Of a DNA stretch of 64,000 bases, positions 55,501 to 62,953 are shown piece after piece (positions within the stretch are counted from its first letter, which is position 1; each line of letters begins with the position of its first letter). A model generated the notes under the pieces. The model saw only the letters and a program-made list of their open reading frames with translations, was not told the DNA's origin and made no database searches. Source of the stretch: Chitinophagaceae bacterium. Lineage in GTDB: Bacteria; Bacteroidota; Bacteroidia; Chitinophagales; Chitinophagaceae. The stretch lies in contig CANGYR010000013.1 of the NCBI GenBank assembly GCA_947458275.1, positions 1 to 64,000 on the forward strand. The letters run 5' to 3'. The position numbers and the translations under genes are program-made.

Positions 55501-56315
55501 ACATCATCATTCTTACCAATCCCCTCATCGCTACAAACACATAGCCACTCAATTTTGTCTTTATTGGCAACAGACTCCCGTAGATAAACCTCCAATGTTT
55601 GTTTTACCAGAGAAAGAGAAGGAACAGCCACAATGGTGCTGTTCGCTTTAAGTTCTTTTTTCAGCCAGTAGCCGGTCAGACTTTTACCCGCACCGCATGG
55701 AAATACCAGTTTACCTTTTGTACGCTTTTCCTCAATAAAATACTTCTTGGCTTCCTTAATGGCTTTAATCTGATGCTTTTTAGGTTTATATGGCTTGTAT
55801 TTGACTTCTTTTCCGGCTAGAGCTGTTCTTACATCGGTAAAGAATTCTTTATCAAGTTTATTCCACTCATCTGCGTTGATGAATCCTATGTTTTTATTGC
55901 CTTTGTAAATCTTGGCATAATCATCGGCAGTGGTGGCTACCAGGCAGTAGGAAATATTTTTAGCTATTCCCGTACTTAAAGAGGTGAATGTTGAAATAGT
56001 CCGATGAGATAAGCGGTTGTCTTCTTCCTGCAAATACTTGCATTGAATGGCCCAGTAGGAACCGTCATTTGTCTCGGCAATTAAATCAATGCCTTGGTCA
56101 TTAGATGGGAGATTTAGTTTTTTAATTACCGAAGGTGGGATTTCCTTCTGAAGCCATACATTTTTGAGCTTGTTGTTGTAGGTGGTTTTACAAATCAAAA
56201 AGTGTTTTGTCAGCTCTTCAAAGGCTTTACCCTTTTCCAGTTTGCTCAGTGGCTCAAGTACGTTTTTAAAATCCTTCCAGGAATTTACTATGGATATGAG
56301 TGATTTGAAGTTCAT
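52566..56315 (-). CDS. Mrr-like nuclease, SF2 helicase and PHINT-repeat fusion protein
   Basis: A 1249-residue protein with three parts. (1) Residues about 25-160: Mrr-like PD-(D/E)xK nuclease domain, with Glu34 in GKAFEEL, Asp77 in DQGIDLIAE and the QCK motif (Gln91-Lys93). (2) About 175-615: SF2 helicase with Walker A FPCGAGKS (205-212), DEAH (331-334), TAT (362-364), CLTEGVDVP (525-533) and VGRALRK (554-560). (3) About 664-1240: nine repeats of about 64 residues ending in WGDFLG or a variant, resembling the phage-integrase repeat unit (PHINT_rpt). The layout recalls type I/III restriction helicases with C-terminal repeat arms. An exact promoter lies upstream. I predict a DNA-targeting defence role. 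Confidence 0.82.
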   Translation of the reverse strand: MNFKSLISIVNSWKDFKNVLEPLSKLEKGKAFEELTKHFLICKTTYNNKLKNVWLQKEIPPSVIKKLNLPSNDQGIDLIAETNDGSYWAIQCKYLQEEDNRLSHRTISTFTSLSTGIAKNISYCLVATTADDYAKIYKGNKNIGFINADEWNKLDKEFFTDVRTALAGKEVKYKPYKPKKHQIKAIKEAKKYFIEEKRTKGKLVFPCGAGKSLTGYWLKKELKANSTIVAVPSLSLVKQTLEVYLRESVANKDKIEWLCVCSDEGIGKNDDVVVNTNEIGVPCITDKKYIADWLKTNKNKKTVIFTTYQSGKTIADACKMAKAKFDLGIMDEAHKTVGNQDKLFSHLLFDKNIQIAKRIFMTATERRYAGSSDNILSMDDEHIYGDTFTQMPFKEAISEGILSDYKIITLFISDKEVKEIIQKNAFVKPEGKEWDKETEARTLASLIALRKAMQQFPIHHAVTFHSSIKKAEAFEKSQAVFSEAFPRFKKVDSFHVSGSMPTSVRSKVVDEFAASQKGIITNAKCLTEGVDVPNIDCVLFADPRKSTVDIVQAVGRALRKKEGKQFGYVVLPVFTKSKTKEEIIESAEFKEILSTLRALASNDERIIEFFRDKSKKEKTSSSSKDELVQFDIDENIIETISEKDLMSTLQLKAWDKLAKLSWMPFEEAREYVRKLELKSIKEWLIYARSNKKPFDIPTFPNELYRENWKGFGDFLGTEIIATQNRVYLDFEKAREFIKQKSIKSTAEWKMFCKSEEKPKNIPAAPDQIYKNKGWTSWGDFLGHDYIASFDKSRSSFIKARELARGLKLNNVSEWNLYWKNNVRDKAILPSNPQITFKKYWKGWGDFLGTGNESMKSKKFLTFEDAKKIVLRLKIKSTNDWRELIKSNKIPNNIPYSPDLIYKNSGWINWGDFLGNNIIAPQNIVYRKFSEARIFARKLKLKSINEWNAFVKSGEKPNDLPNAPHLCKQYKDEGWISWGDFLGTGNIASFNKEYRNFKEAKSFVRALNLKSFADWVRYCKSGKKPEDIPYHPERTYKKDWKGFEDFIGYQYNIDFVSYNEARDYARKLNLNTTGWRDLVASGKKPKNIPSNPDKTYKDKGWKGWKDFLGDNDIRKPNKYFISFDEAKVWFRKNKIKSVKDWLDYIKNNRRLDFIPYKPHEAYKNKGWAGWADFLGNKNYMNVDYLDFESAKKNVKKMKLNSLKEWQSFAKTKLRPANLPSNPQRTYKKEWKGWTDFLGKEEKPSKKSIKR
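52596..54326 (-). repeat. Nine protein-coding repeats (PHINT-like) inside the nuclease-helicase gene
   Basis: The repeats encode, in order of translation, units starting F/Y-x-x-A-[RK] and ending near GW-x-[WF]-x-DF[LI]G, with a conserved IP-x-x-P-x-x-x-Y segment in the middle. Nine DF[LI]G ends are visible: GFGDFLG, SWGDFLG, GWGDFLG, NWGDFLG, SWGDFLG, GFEDFIG, GWKDFLG, GWADFLG and GWTDFLG. The unit length is 62-66 residues. The copies differ in sequence, so this is a diverged, presumably functional array rather than a recent expansion. Confidence 0.85.
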
Positions 56316-56337
56316 TGGACGGAACGGTTGTTCTCAT

Positions 56338-56368
56338 CAAATTTATAGGAGATTAATTGATTGGCAAA
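56338..56368 (-). promoter_or_regulatory. Promoter of the nuclease-helicase operon
   Basis: On the minus strand TTTG (56368-56365), exactly 19 bases, then TAAATTTG (56345-56338). This is a full match to the Bacteroidota consensus, the best in the window, and lies 22 bases before the ATG at 56315. Confidence 0.65.
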
Positions 56369-56438
56369 AAAGATTAAAAATAGGGTAACGGATTAAAAAC
56401 GAACCAATCTATTAAAGACAATTAACCAAAGATGTAAA

Positions 56439-56675
56439 CTACCATCTATCCACATTTGTGATACAATATTCACTTCCTACAAATGCATCCATCCAATCGC
56501 CGGGTTGGAGATAAAATCTTTTCTCATTGTTGGAGCAGTTGTTTCTGATTACAACACTGTACGTGGAAACATCATCTGACAACACTTTCCCGCAATTGCA
56601 TTTGAATCCTAATTGTTCTTTAGTACATGACATTAAAGAAACGCAAATGGCAATAAATAAAATTAGTTTTTTCAT
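56439..56675 (-). CDS. Small cysteine-containing lipoprotein, unknown function
   Basis: A 78-residue predicted lipoprotein. I take the ATG at 56675 (MKKLILFIAICVSLMSC; Cys17 is the lipobox Cys) over an upstream one at 56696. The mature part has four more cysteines besides the lipid-bearing Cys (KCNCGKV, NNCSNNEKRF, SEYCITN), which could form disulfides in the envelope. It sits between the nuclease-helicase gene (same strand) and the WYL regulator (opposite strand). No family recognised. Confidence 0.55.
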   Translation of the reverse strand: MKKLILFIAICVSLMSCTKEQLGFKCNCGKVLSDDVSTYSVVIRNNCSNNEKRFYLQPGDWMDAFVGSEYCITNVDRW

Positions 56676-56721
56676 TTGGGTAATTATTTCCGGCAAACAT
56701 CAATAGTTTCTTTGACAACTA

Positions 56722-56756
56722 AGGTCAATTGAAAAAGATATATGAATTTTTGACCT
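56722..56756. promoter_or_regulatory. Inverted repeat, candidate operator of the WYL regulator
   Basis: AGGTCAA (56722-56728) and its inverse TTGACCT (56750-56756), 21 bases apart. Centre to centre is 28 bases, nearly three turns. It sits 25 bases before the WYL gene start (56781) and 47 bases upstream of the divergent lipoprotein start, a position typical of an autoregulatory operator. The binding protein is inferred, not shown. Confidence 0.4.
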
Positions 56757-56780
56757 AAATTGTCGCAATATTTCTACCCC

Positions 56781-57674
56781 ATGTACAACCAAAACAAAAT
56801 TTTAAGGGTACTTCAATTGATAAGAACCCTTAAAGCACCACCGGCTAAAAGCATTAGACAACTTGCTACACTGCTGGACAGCACTGAAAGAACAATTTAC
56901 AGATACCTGGATTTACTCTCTGAAATTGGGTTTGATATTCAAAGAAGTGAGCACAGCCATGTGTTTATCAGTTCCAAAGATGAAATATCCGACTTGCATT
57001 TAAGTGAAGAGGAAATTGCACTGATGAAAAGCTTGCTGATGACAATTGCAAAGAACCATCCGCTTAAGGACTCCATACTCAAAAAGATATACATCAACTC
57101 TGAAACACAACTCAATGCGCAGCAGATATTAAAGGCTCATTTAGGTAAAATCATTGAAAATCTGTCACTGGCCATACAAACCCAAAAACAGGTGGTGTTA
57201 AAAAAATACCACAGTTTCAATTCAAATGCGATAAGTGACAGACTAGTAGAACCAATCAAATTCACAGATGATTTTCAAAGCCTTGCTGCTTATGAAGTAA
57301 AAACGGGAAAAAATAAATACTTTAATATTGACCGTATCTCCGGTGTAGAAATTAAAAAAACAACTTTCAAACATACTCCTAAACACAAATACAAAAGTCC
57401 CGATGCTTTTGGTTTTTCTGCCACCAATAAAAATTATGACATTGAATTATTGCTTTCTTTGAGAACTGCCATGTTATTGAAAGAAGAATATCCCATGACC
57501 GCAGGTTTAATCAAATTAGACCCAAAGAAGAAGCTATATCATTTTAAAGCAACAGTAAATGACCTCAAGCCTATCACAAGATTTGTTTTAGGCTTTCTGG
57601 AGGATATAAAAATTGTAGGGTCAGAGGAGTTTAGAAATTATGTACATGATCATTTTTGGAAGCTGTTGAGGTGA
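56781..57674 (+). CDS. WYL-domain transcription regulator
   Basis: A 297-residue regulator with an N-terminal winged helix (HTH_11-like: NQNKILRVLQLIRTL then KSIRQLATLLDSTERTIYRYLDLLSEIGF) and a WYL-type sensor region at about residues 140-230 (VVLKKYHSFNSNAISDRLVEPIKFTDDFQSLAAYEVKTGKNKYFNIDRI), followed by a C-terminal WCX-like extension. WYL regulators often control anti-phage loci such as BrxR and CapW. I chose ATG 56781; an upstream TTG at 56760 adds seven residues. It stands divergently from the nuclease-helicase side and next to a palindromic site. Confidence 0.88.
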   Translation: MYNQNKILRVLQLIRTLKAPPAKSIRQLATLLDSTERTIYRYLDLLSEIGFDIQRSEHSHVFISSKDEISDLHLSEEEIALMKSLLMTIAKNHPLKDSILKKIYINSETQLNAQQILKAHLGKIIENLSLAIQTQKQVVLKKYHSFNSNAISDRLVEPIKFTDDFQSLAAYEVKTGKNKYFNIDRISGVEIKKTTFKHTPKHKYKSPDAFGFSATNKNYDIELLLSLRTAMLLKEEYPMTAGLIKLDPKKKLYHFKATVNDLKPITRFVLGFLEDIKIVGSEEFRNYVHDHFWKLLR

Positions 57675-57853
57675 GGATAAAAAGAAAATATCAATATTTT
57701 CCACTACGAAATTCTGTCCGCAATTTTTCATTTCCTGCAATCACCAATACTTATTTTCGAGTTCATTAAGAATGACTGGTGAAATAAAGGGATGGTTGTA
57801 AGCGAAATTGAAAACTAGGCTAAATTTATAACTTGTATTTAATTTGTAATACT

Positions 57854-57912
57854 TGCGGAGAATATGCACCTTAATCTCCGCATAATTTGAATGTATATTT
57901 GATTTTGCGGAG
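57854..57912. repeat. GCGGAG inverted repeats in the gap before the arginine operon
   Basis: The 450-base gap 57675-58124 has no supportable gene. It contains a perfect 8-bp hairpin TGCGGAGA (57854-57861) / TCTCCGCA (57875-57882) and a further TGCGGAG at 57906-57912, which is inverted relative to the second. A TATATTTG -7-like box (57894-57901) lies between them. Nothing here tells what binds or folds. Confidence 0.5.
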
Positions 57913-58124
57913 GTTATTGGCTATTTAAGCCGCATATTATGCTGAGAAAGACAACTACATCTTTCAATAACCACACCGGCCAAGATTTACATGGAATCAT
58001 GAAATCATTGTGCCAATAAGGGTTCATGAGCGAAACCAGGCAATCCACTCCAATCATTTATTTATCTGCCGTGAATAATTTTTTCAGATATTTTATCTAA
58101 TTTATACTATTTTTACAGATTATT

Positions 58125-58703
58125 ATGGCAGATTTCACTCTTTTATTCGCTAACGAACAGCATATTCAATTCGCTTCTGTCATTTGCGCAGAAATTGAAT
58201 CCTCCGCAAAAATTCGCGGCACCGGTATCGCAAAACGCTCAGAAGACTACATCAAGCAAAAGATACTTGAAGGCAAAGCAGTCATCGCATTTTCAAAACA
58301 AGGACAATGGGCCGGCTTCTGCTACATTGAAACCTGGCAATCAGGAGAATATGTCGCCAATTCAGGATTGATTGTCTCCAAAGAATTCAGAAACAAGGGA
58401 CTGGCAAAGGAAATCAAAAAGAAAATATTTGAGTTATCCCAAACCAAATATCCCCATGCAAAAATTTTTGGCCTGACTACCGGACTGGCAGTGATGAAAA
58501 TCAATTCCGCTCTGGGATATGAACCGGTTACCTATTCCGAACTAACCACCGATCAGGCATTCTGGAATGGATGCAAGAGCTGCGTGAATTACGAAATTTT
58601 ACAAAGCAAGCAATATAAAAATTGTCTTTGTACAGCAATGCTCTATGATCAAAAACAAAAAGAACAACCAAGCGAAGAGCTTATGCTAAATCAACAAAAA
58701 TGA
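58125..58703 (+). CDS. GNAT acyltransferase, likely the first arginine-synthesis step
   Basis: A 192-residue GNAT-fold enzyme. The acyl-CoA-binding core is SGLIVSKEFRNKGLAKEIKKKIFEL (R/Q-x-x-G-x-G/A loop RNKGLA). The C-terminus is cysteine-containing (CKSCVNYE, NCLCTAMLY). It is the first gene of a gap-free arginine operon (4-base overlap with argG), so it probably acylates glutamate to make N-succinyl- or N-acetylglutamate, as in other Bacteroidota where no classical ArgA or ArgJ is present. The acyl group is inferred from the later genes. An ARG-box-like pattern upstream (58072-58086) is too weak to call. Confidence 0.75.
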   Translation: MADFTLLFANEQHIQFASVICAEIESSAKIRGTGIAKRSEDYIKQKILEGKAVIAFSKQGQWAGFCYIETWQSGEYVANSGLIVSKEFRNKGLAKEIKKKIFELSQTKYPHAKIFGLTTGLAVMKINSALGYEPVTYSELTTDQAFWNGCKSCVNYEILQSKQYKNCLCTAMLYDQKQKEQPSEELMLNQQK

Positions 58704-59899
58704 AAAAACTACTACTTGCATACAGCGGCGGATTAGACACAACCTTTTGTGCCGTATATCTTTCAAAAGTATTGCAATATGAAGTTCATTTGCTTACCGT
58801 CAACACCGGAGCATTCACTTCGGAAGAGATCACGCAAATGGAAAAGAGAAGCAAAGAAATGGGCGTGAGTTCATTTAAATGCATTGATGTAGTGGATAGA
58901 TTTTATCATGACTGTATAAAGTATCTGATTTTTGGAAATGTTCTCAAAAACTGCACTTACCCGCTGAGCGTCAGTGCCGAAAGAATCGTTCAGGCCATTA
59001 CCATTGCAGAATATGCGAAAGCCAATGGCATCAGCCATATCGCTCATGGAAGTACAGGCGCGGGAAATGATCAGGTTAGATTTGATATGATTTTTAATCA
59101 AATCATGCCAAACGCTGTCATTATTACACCTATAAGAGATTTGAAACTAAGCAGGGATGAAGAAATAGTTTTTTTGAAAGAACATAACATCAATTATAAT
59201 TTCGAAAAAGCTGCCTACAGCATTAATAAAGGAATCTGGGGCACTTCCATCGGTGGAGAAGAAACGCTTACCTCAGAAAAAAATATACCCGATGAAGCAT
59301 GGCCGACTCCCATTACTTCTGTTGAACCACGCAATATCACACTGACATTTACTAAAGGAGAATTGACAGATATTGACAATATACAAATTAATGATCCCGT
59401 CAAAAGTATTCAATACCTGCAAGAAATAGCACAGCCCTATGGCATCGGAAGAGACATACACGTGGGCGACACCATCATAGGAATAAAAGGCAGAGTGGGC
59501 TTTGAAGCAGCTGCACCCTTAATCACAATTAAAGCACATCATCTCCTGGAAAAACATGTGCTAACAAAATGGCAATTGTACTGGAAAGAACAACTGGCTT
59601 TATGGTACGGCAACTGGTTGCATGAAGGACAAATGCTTGATCCGGTTATGCGAAATCTGGAAGCTTTTATGACTGACACACAGAAAAATGTGACCGGAAA
59701 AGTTTTTGTAACGCTCCACCCCTATCGCTTTGTTCTGAATGGCATTCATAGCGAACATGATTTGATGTCATCAAAATTTGGCACCTATGGGGAAATGAAT
59801 AATACCTGGAACGGAGAAGACGTAAAAGGATTTACAAAAATATTCGGACAACAAACATCCATTTATAACAGAATAAATAATATTTCAATAAATGGTTAA
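58700..59899 (+). CDS. argG: Argininosuccinate synthase
   Basis: A 399-residue enzyme that joins citrulline and aspartate with ATP. The PP-loop AYSGGLDTTFC (residues 8-18) and the citrulline/aspartate region TYPLSVSAERIVQAITIAEYAK with GSTGAGNDQVRFD are complete. The C-terminal part has the family GIKGRVGFEAAAPLITIKAHHLLEKHVLTKWQ (given in parts). Length is normal. It overlaps the GNAT gene by 4 and argC by 8 bases. Placing argG second in the operon is usual for Bacteroidota. Confidence 0.95.
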   Translation: MKKLLLAYSGGLDTTFCAVYLSKVLQYEVHLLTVNTGAFTSEEITQMEKRSKEMGVSSFKCIDVVDRFYHDCIKYLIFGNVLKNCTYPLSVSAERIVQAITIAEYAKANGISHIAHGSTGAGNDQVRFDMIFNQIMPNAVIITPIRDLKLSRDEEIVFLKEHNINYNFEKAAYSINKGIWGTSIGGEETLTSEKNIPDEAWPTPITSVEPRNITLTFTKGELTDIDNIQINDPVKSIQYLQEIAQPYGIGRDIHVGDTIIGIKGRVGFEAAAPLITIKAHHLLEKHVLTKWQLYWKEQLALWYGNWLHEGQMLDPVMRNLEAFMTDTQKNVTGKVFVTLHPYRFVLNGIHSEHDLMSSKFGTYGEMNNTWNGEDVKGFTKIFGQQTSIYNRINNISING

Positions 59900-60860
59900 A
59901 TTTAAAACAGGTATTATTGGTGCGGCCGGATATACCGGTGGTGAACTTATCAGAATTTTGATAAATCATCCCAACGTTGAAATATCTTTTGCTCACAGTA
60001 AAAGCAATGCGGGATTACCCATAACGGATGTGCACAAAGATTTGTATGGCGACACAAATCTGATATTTACCGACCAGCTGAATAATGATGTAGATCTGAT
60101 ATTCCTTTGTTTAAACCATGGAGAATCAAAACTGATAATAAACCAAATTGACAGTAGCATAAAAATTATTGATCTGAGTCAGGACTTCAGAATAGATTCC
60201 AATCATGAAAGACCTTTTATCTACGGCCTTCCTGAACTCAACAGAAAACTGATCCAATCAGCACAAAATATTGCCAATCCCGGATGCTTCGCAACAGGCA
60301 TTCAACTGGCATTGCTTCCTCTGGCCGAAAAGAAACTACTCTCCTCAGAGATTACGATTTCGTGCACCACCGGATCTACGGGAGCCGGACAATCACTCAG
60401 CAAAACATCCCATTTCAGCTACAGACAAAATAATCTTTCGGTATACAAACCTTTTGTACATCAACATCTTGCTGAAATATCAAACAGCATTCGCAAACTA
60501 CAACCGGCATTCAATTATCCGATTTCAATTTTCCCTCAAAGAGGTCCATTTACAAGAGGAATACTCGCCTGCTTAAGTCTGCATATATCAGAAAGCATTG
60601 ACAACATCAAAGAATTGTACAGGAATTATTATCATGAACATGATTTTGTTTTTGTCAGCGATGAAAATATAGACCTCAAACAGGTAGTCAATACCAACAA
60701 ATGCTTGCTGTATCTTGAAAAAAATGAAGACCGTCTGATGATTGTCAGCATCATTGACAATTTATTAAAAGGCGCTTCAGGTCAGGCTGTACAAAATATG
60801 AATATTGTTTTGGGACTTCCTGAAAACACCGGATTAAAACTAAAAGCATCCGCATTTTAA
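59892..60860 (+). CDS. argC: N-acetyl/N-succinyl-gamma-glutamyl-phosphate reductase
   Basis: A 322-residue NADPH-dependent reductase. The Rossmann motif is GIIGAAGYTGGELIRIL, and the active-site Cys132 lies in NPGCFATGIQLALLPLA. A second conserved block is CTTGSTGAGQSLSKTSHFSYR. It follows argG with an 8-base overlap and is followed by argD with only one base between. The acyl group (acetyl or succinyl) is not decided by this protein. Confidence 0.94.
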   Translation: MVKFKTGIIGAAGYTGGELIRILINHPNVEISFAHSKSNAGLPITDVHKDLYGDTNLIFTDQLNNDVDLIFLCLNHGESKLIINQIDSSIKIIDLSQDFRIDSNHERPFIYGLPELNRKLIQSAQNIANPGCFATGIQLALLPLAEKKLLSSEITISCTTGSTGAGQSLSKTSHFSYRQNNLSVYKPFVHQHLAEISNSIRKLQPAFNYPISIFPQRGPFTRGILACLSLHISESIDNIKELYRNYYHEHDFVFVSDENIDLKQVVNTNKCLLYLEKNEDRLMIVSIIDNLLKGASGQAVQNMNIVLGLPENTGLKLKASAF

Positions 60861-60861
60861 T

Positions 60862-62028
60862 ATGAAACCATTCGACGTATACTCCATTTTTGATATCAAC
60901 ATCGTCAAAGCCGAGGGTCTGAAACTTTGGGATAATGATGGCAATGAATATCTCGACTTTTATGGCGGCCATGCAGTCATTTCAATAGGACATACACACA
61001 AACATTATGTAGATTCAATCTCTGCTCAGTTAAATAAAATCGGCTTTTACTCAAATTCTATACAAATTCCCATCCAGCATGAATTAGCCAAAAAATTAGG
61101 AAAAATATCCGGCTATGAAAATTATAATTTATTCATGTGCAACTCAGGAGCGGAAGCAAATGAAAACGCATTTAAAATCGCCTCCTTCTACAACGGAAGA
61201 AAAAAAATAATCGCTTTTAAAAGTGCATTCCATGGAAGAACCTCTTTGGCGGTTGCCTCAACCGATAATAAAAATATTGTAGCTCCTGTAAATCAAACTG
61301 AAAATGTCATTTTTCTGCCACTTAATGATACAGAACAACTGGAGTCAGCCATGAATGAAAACATATCTGCCGTGATTATTGAGGGCATTCAGGGTGTAGG
61401 TGGAATTCATGTTCCTGATGTTGAATTCCTAAAAAAAATACAGGCATTATGTCTCAAATATGGTTCATTAATGATTCTGGATGAAATACAATCAGGCTTT
61501 GGAAGAACAGGTAAATTTTTTGCTCACCAGTGGGCTGAGGTACAGCCGGATATTATAACGGTCGCAAAAGGAATGGGTAATGGCTTTCCGGTGGCCGGCG
61601 TTATGATAGATCCTACAATAGCTGCTAAGAAAGAAATGCTTGGCACCACATTTGGCGGCGCCTACCTCGCCTGCGCAGCAGCGATATCTGTGATTGATGT
61701 TATAAATAACGAAGAGTTGATTAAAAATGCTAATGAAATGGGGAAGTATCTCACTGATTATTTAAAAACAAGACCGGAAATCAGAGAAGTGAGAGGAAAA
61801 GGCTTAATGATTGGCATTGAATTTCATGAAAATGCCGAGCAAATAAGAAAAAATCTTCTGTTTGATCATGGCATATTCACCGGGTTTGCTTCTGATAAAA
61901 AAACCATCAGGCTATTGCCTCCTTTATGCATCACACAAAAAGAAGCAGATATATTCATCAACGCACTTGATTCACAACTGAAATCATTAAAAATTGAAAA
62001 AGTTCACCACAGTGAAGGATGTGCATAA
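60862..62028 (+). CDS. argD: N-acetyl/N-succinylornithine aminotransferase
   Basis: A 388-residue class III PLP aminotransferase. The N-terminal IVKAEGLKLWDNDGNEYLDFYGGHAVISIGHTH is the family start, LFMCNSGAEANENAFKIA is the PLP-phosphate region, and DEIQSGFGRTGKFFAHQ and ITVAKGMGNGFPVAGVMID include the PLP-binding Lys. The 35-base overlap of its end with the next gene is unusually long. Confidence 0.93.
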   Translation: MKPFDVYSIFDINIVKAEGLKLWDNDGNEYLDFYGGHAVISIGHTHKHYVDSISAQLNKIGFYSNSIQIPIQHELAKKLGKISGYENYNLFMCNSGAEANENAFKIASFYNGRKKIIAFKSAFHGRTSLAVASTDNKNIVAPVNQTENVIFLPLNDTEQLESAMNENISAVIIEGIQGVGGIHVPDVEFLKKIQALCLKYGSLMILDEIQSGFGRTGKFFAHQWAEVQPDIITVAKGMGNGFPVAGVMIDPTIAAKKEMLGTTFGGAYLACAAAISVIDVINNEELIKNANEMGKYLTDYLKTRPEIREVRGKGLMIGIEFHENAEQIRKNLLFDHGIFTGFASDKKTIRLLPPLCITQKEADIFINALDSQLKSLKIEKVHHSEGCA

Positions 62029-62953
62029 TCCTGCTGAGTTAATTTCAGAAGGATTATCGTTAAAATGCAATCCATTAAAATATCTCCATCTTGGTAAAAA
62101 TAAGTCCATTGGATTGGTATTTTTCAATTCAAGCCTGCGAACTCGCTTAAGTACTCAAAAGGCAGCATTGAATCTCGGATTAAACGTGATGCTTATAAAT
62201 ATCGGTGCTGATGGATGGTCAATTGAGTTTGAAGACGGCGCAGTGATGAACAATACTTCAGTAGAGCATATTAAAGATGCTGCTGCAATGTTGGGTATTT
62301 ACTGTGATATTTTAGCTATACGATGTTTTCCGGGACTGCAAAACAGAGAACTGGATTATGAGGAAAAGATTCTACAGCAATTTATTAAATATTCAAAAGT
62401 CCCGGTTATCAGTATGGAATCAGCAACGCTGCATCCATTACAAAGTCTGGCAGACATGATAACCATTGCCGAATTCAAAAAAAATAAATCTCCTAAAATT
62501 GTGCTTACCTGGGCACCACATATTAAACCGCTGCCACAGGCAGTGGCCAATTCCTTTTCTGAATGGACTTTACATTGCGGATACAATTTAACGATTACAC
62601 ATCCGGAGGGATATGAACTGAATAAACAATTTACCGAAGGCGCAAACATTGAATACAATCAGCAAAAAGCACTTGAAAACGCTGATTTTGTTTATGTAAA
62701 AAACTGGTCATCTTTTCAAGATTACGGTAAAATTCTTCCTGTAAATGAAAACTGGCTGCTCAATAATGAGTCATTAAAAAATACAAACAACGCCAAAATA
62801 ATGCATTGTCTGCCTGTAAGGAGAAATGTTGAATTGACAGACGAATTACTTGACAGTGAAACTTCATTGATTCATCACCAGGCTGAAAACAGAATTTACG
62901 CAACACAAATTGTATTGAAAAAAATAATAGAATCTATTTCCAATGAAGGATAA
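61994..62953 (+). CDS. argF': N-succinylornithine carbamoyltransferase-type enzyme
   Basis: A 319-residue member of the special ArgF' transcarbamylases of Bacteroidota and Xanthomonas. Carbamoyl-phosphate motif: FFNSSLRTRLSTQKAALNL (residues 43-61). Further blocks are SMESATLHPLQSLADMITI, PKIVLTWAPHIKPLPQAV and HCLPVRRN. From memory, Bacteroides fragilis SOTCase has Pro90 and acetylornithine enzymes have Glu92 at this point; here the aligned residue is Val90 (NNTSVEH), and a Glu-to-Val change is reported to give succinyl specificity. The start is a TTG (61994), giving the MKKFT-type N-terminus of the family, with a 35-base overlap with argD. Confidence 0.9.
   Translation: MKKFTTVKDVHNPAELISEGLSLKCNPLKYLHLGKNKSIGLVFFNSSLRTRLSTQKAALNLGLNVMLINIGADGWSIEFEDGAVMNNTSVEHIKDAAAMLGIYCDILAIRCFPGLQNRELDYEEKILQQFIKYSKVPVISMESATLHPLQSLADMITIAEFKKNKSPKIVLTWAPHIKPLPQAVANSFSEWTLHCGYNLTITHPEGYELNKQFTEGANIEYNQQKALENADFVYVKNWSSFQDYGKILPVNENWLLNNESLKNTNNAKIMHCLPVRRNVELTDELLDSETSLIHHQAENRIYATQIVLKKIIESISNEG

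Noticed and set aside
51042-57882. TCTCCGCA occurs at the 3' end of tRNA-Ser (51042-51049) and at 57875-57882, as if it were an att pair around the accessory region
   Set aside because: Only 8 bases match, the second copy is part of a local hairpin, and there is no integrase gene between. Chance is enough to explain it.
58072-58086. TGAATAATTTTTTCA upstream of the arginine operon as an ArgR box
   Set aside because: Only the outer TGAA/TTCA arms match; such AT-rich patterns are common in this genome and the distance and number of boxes do not fit.
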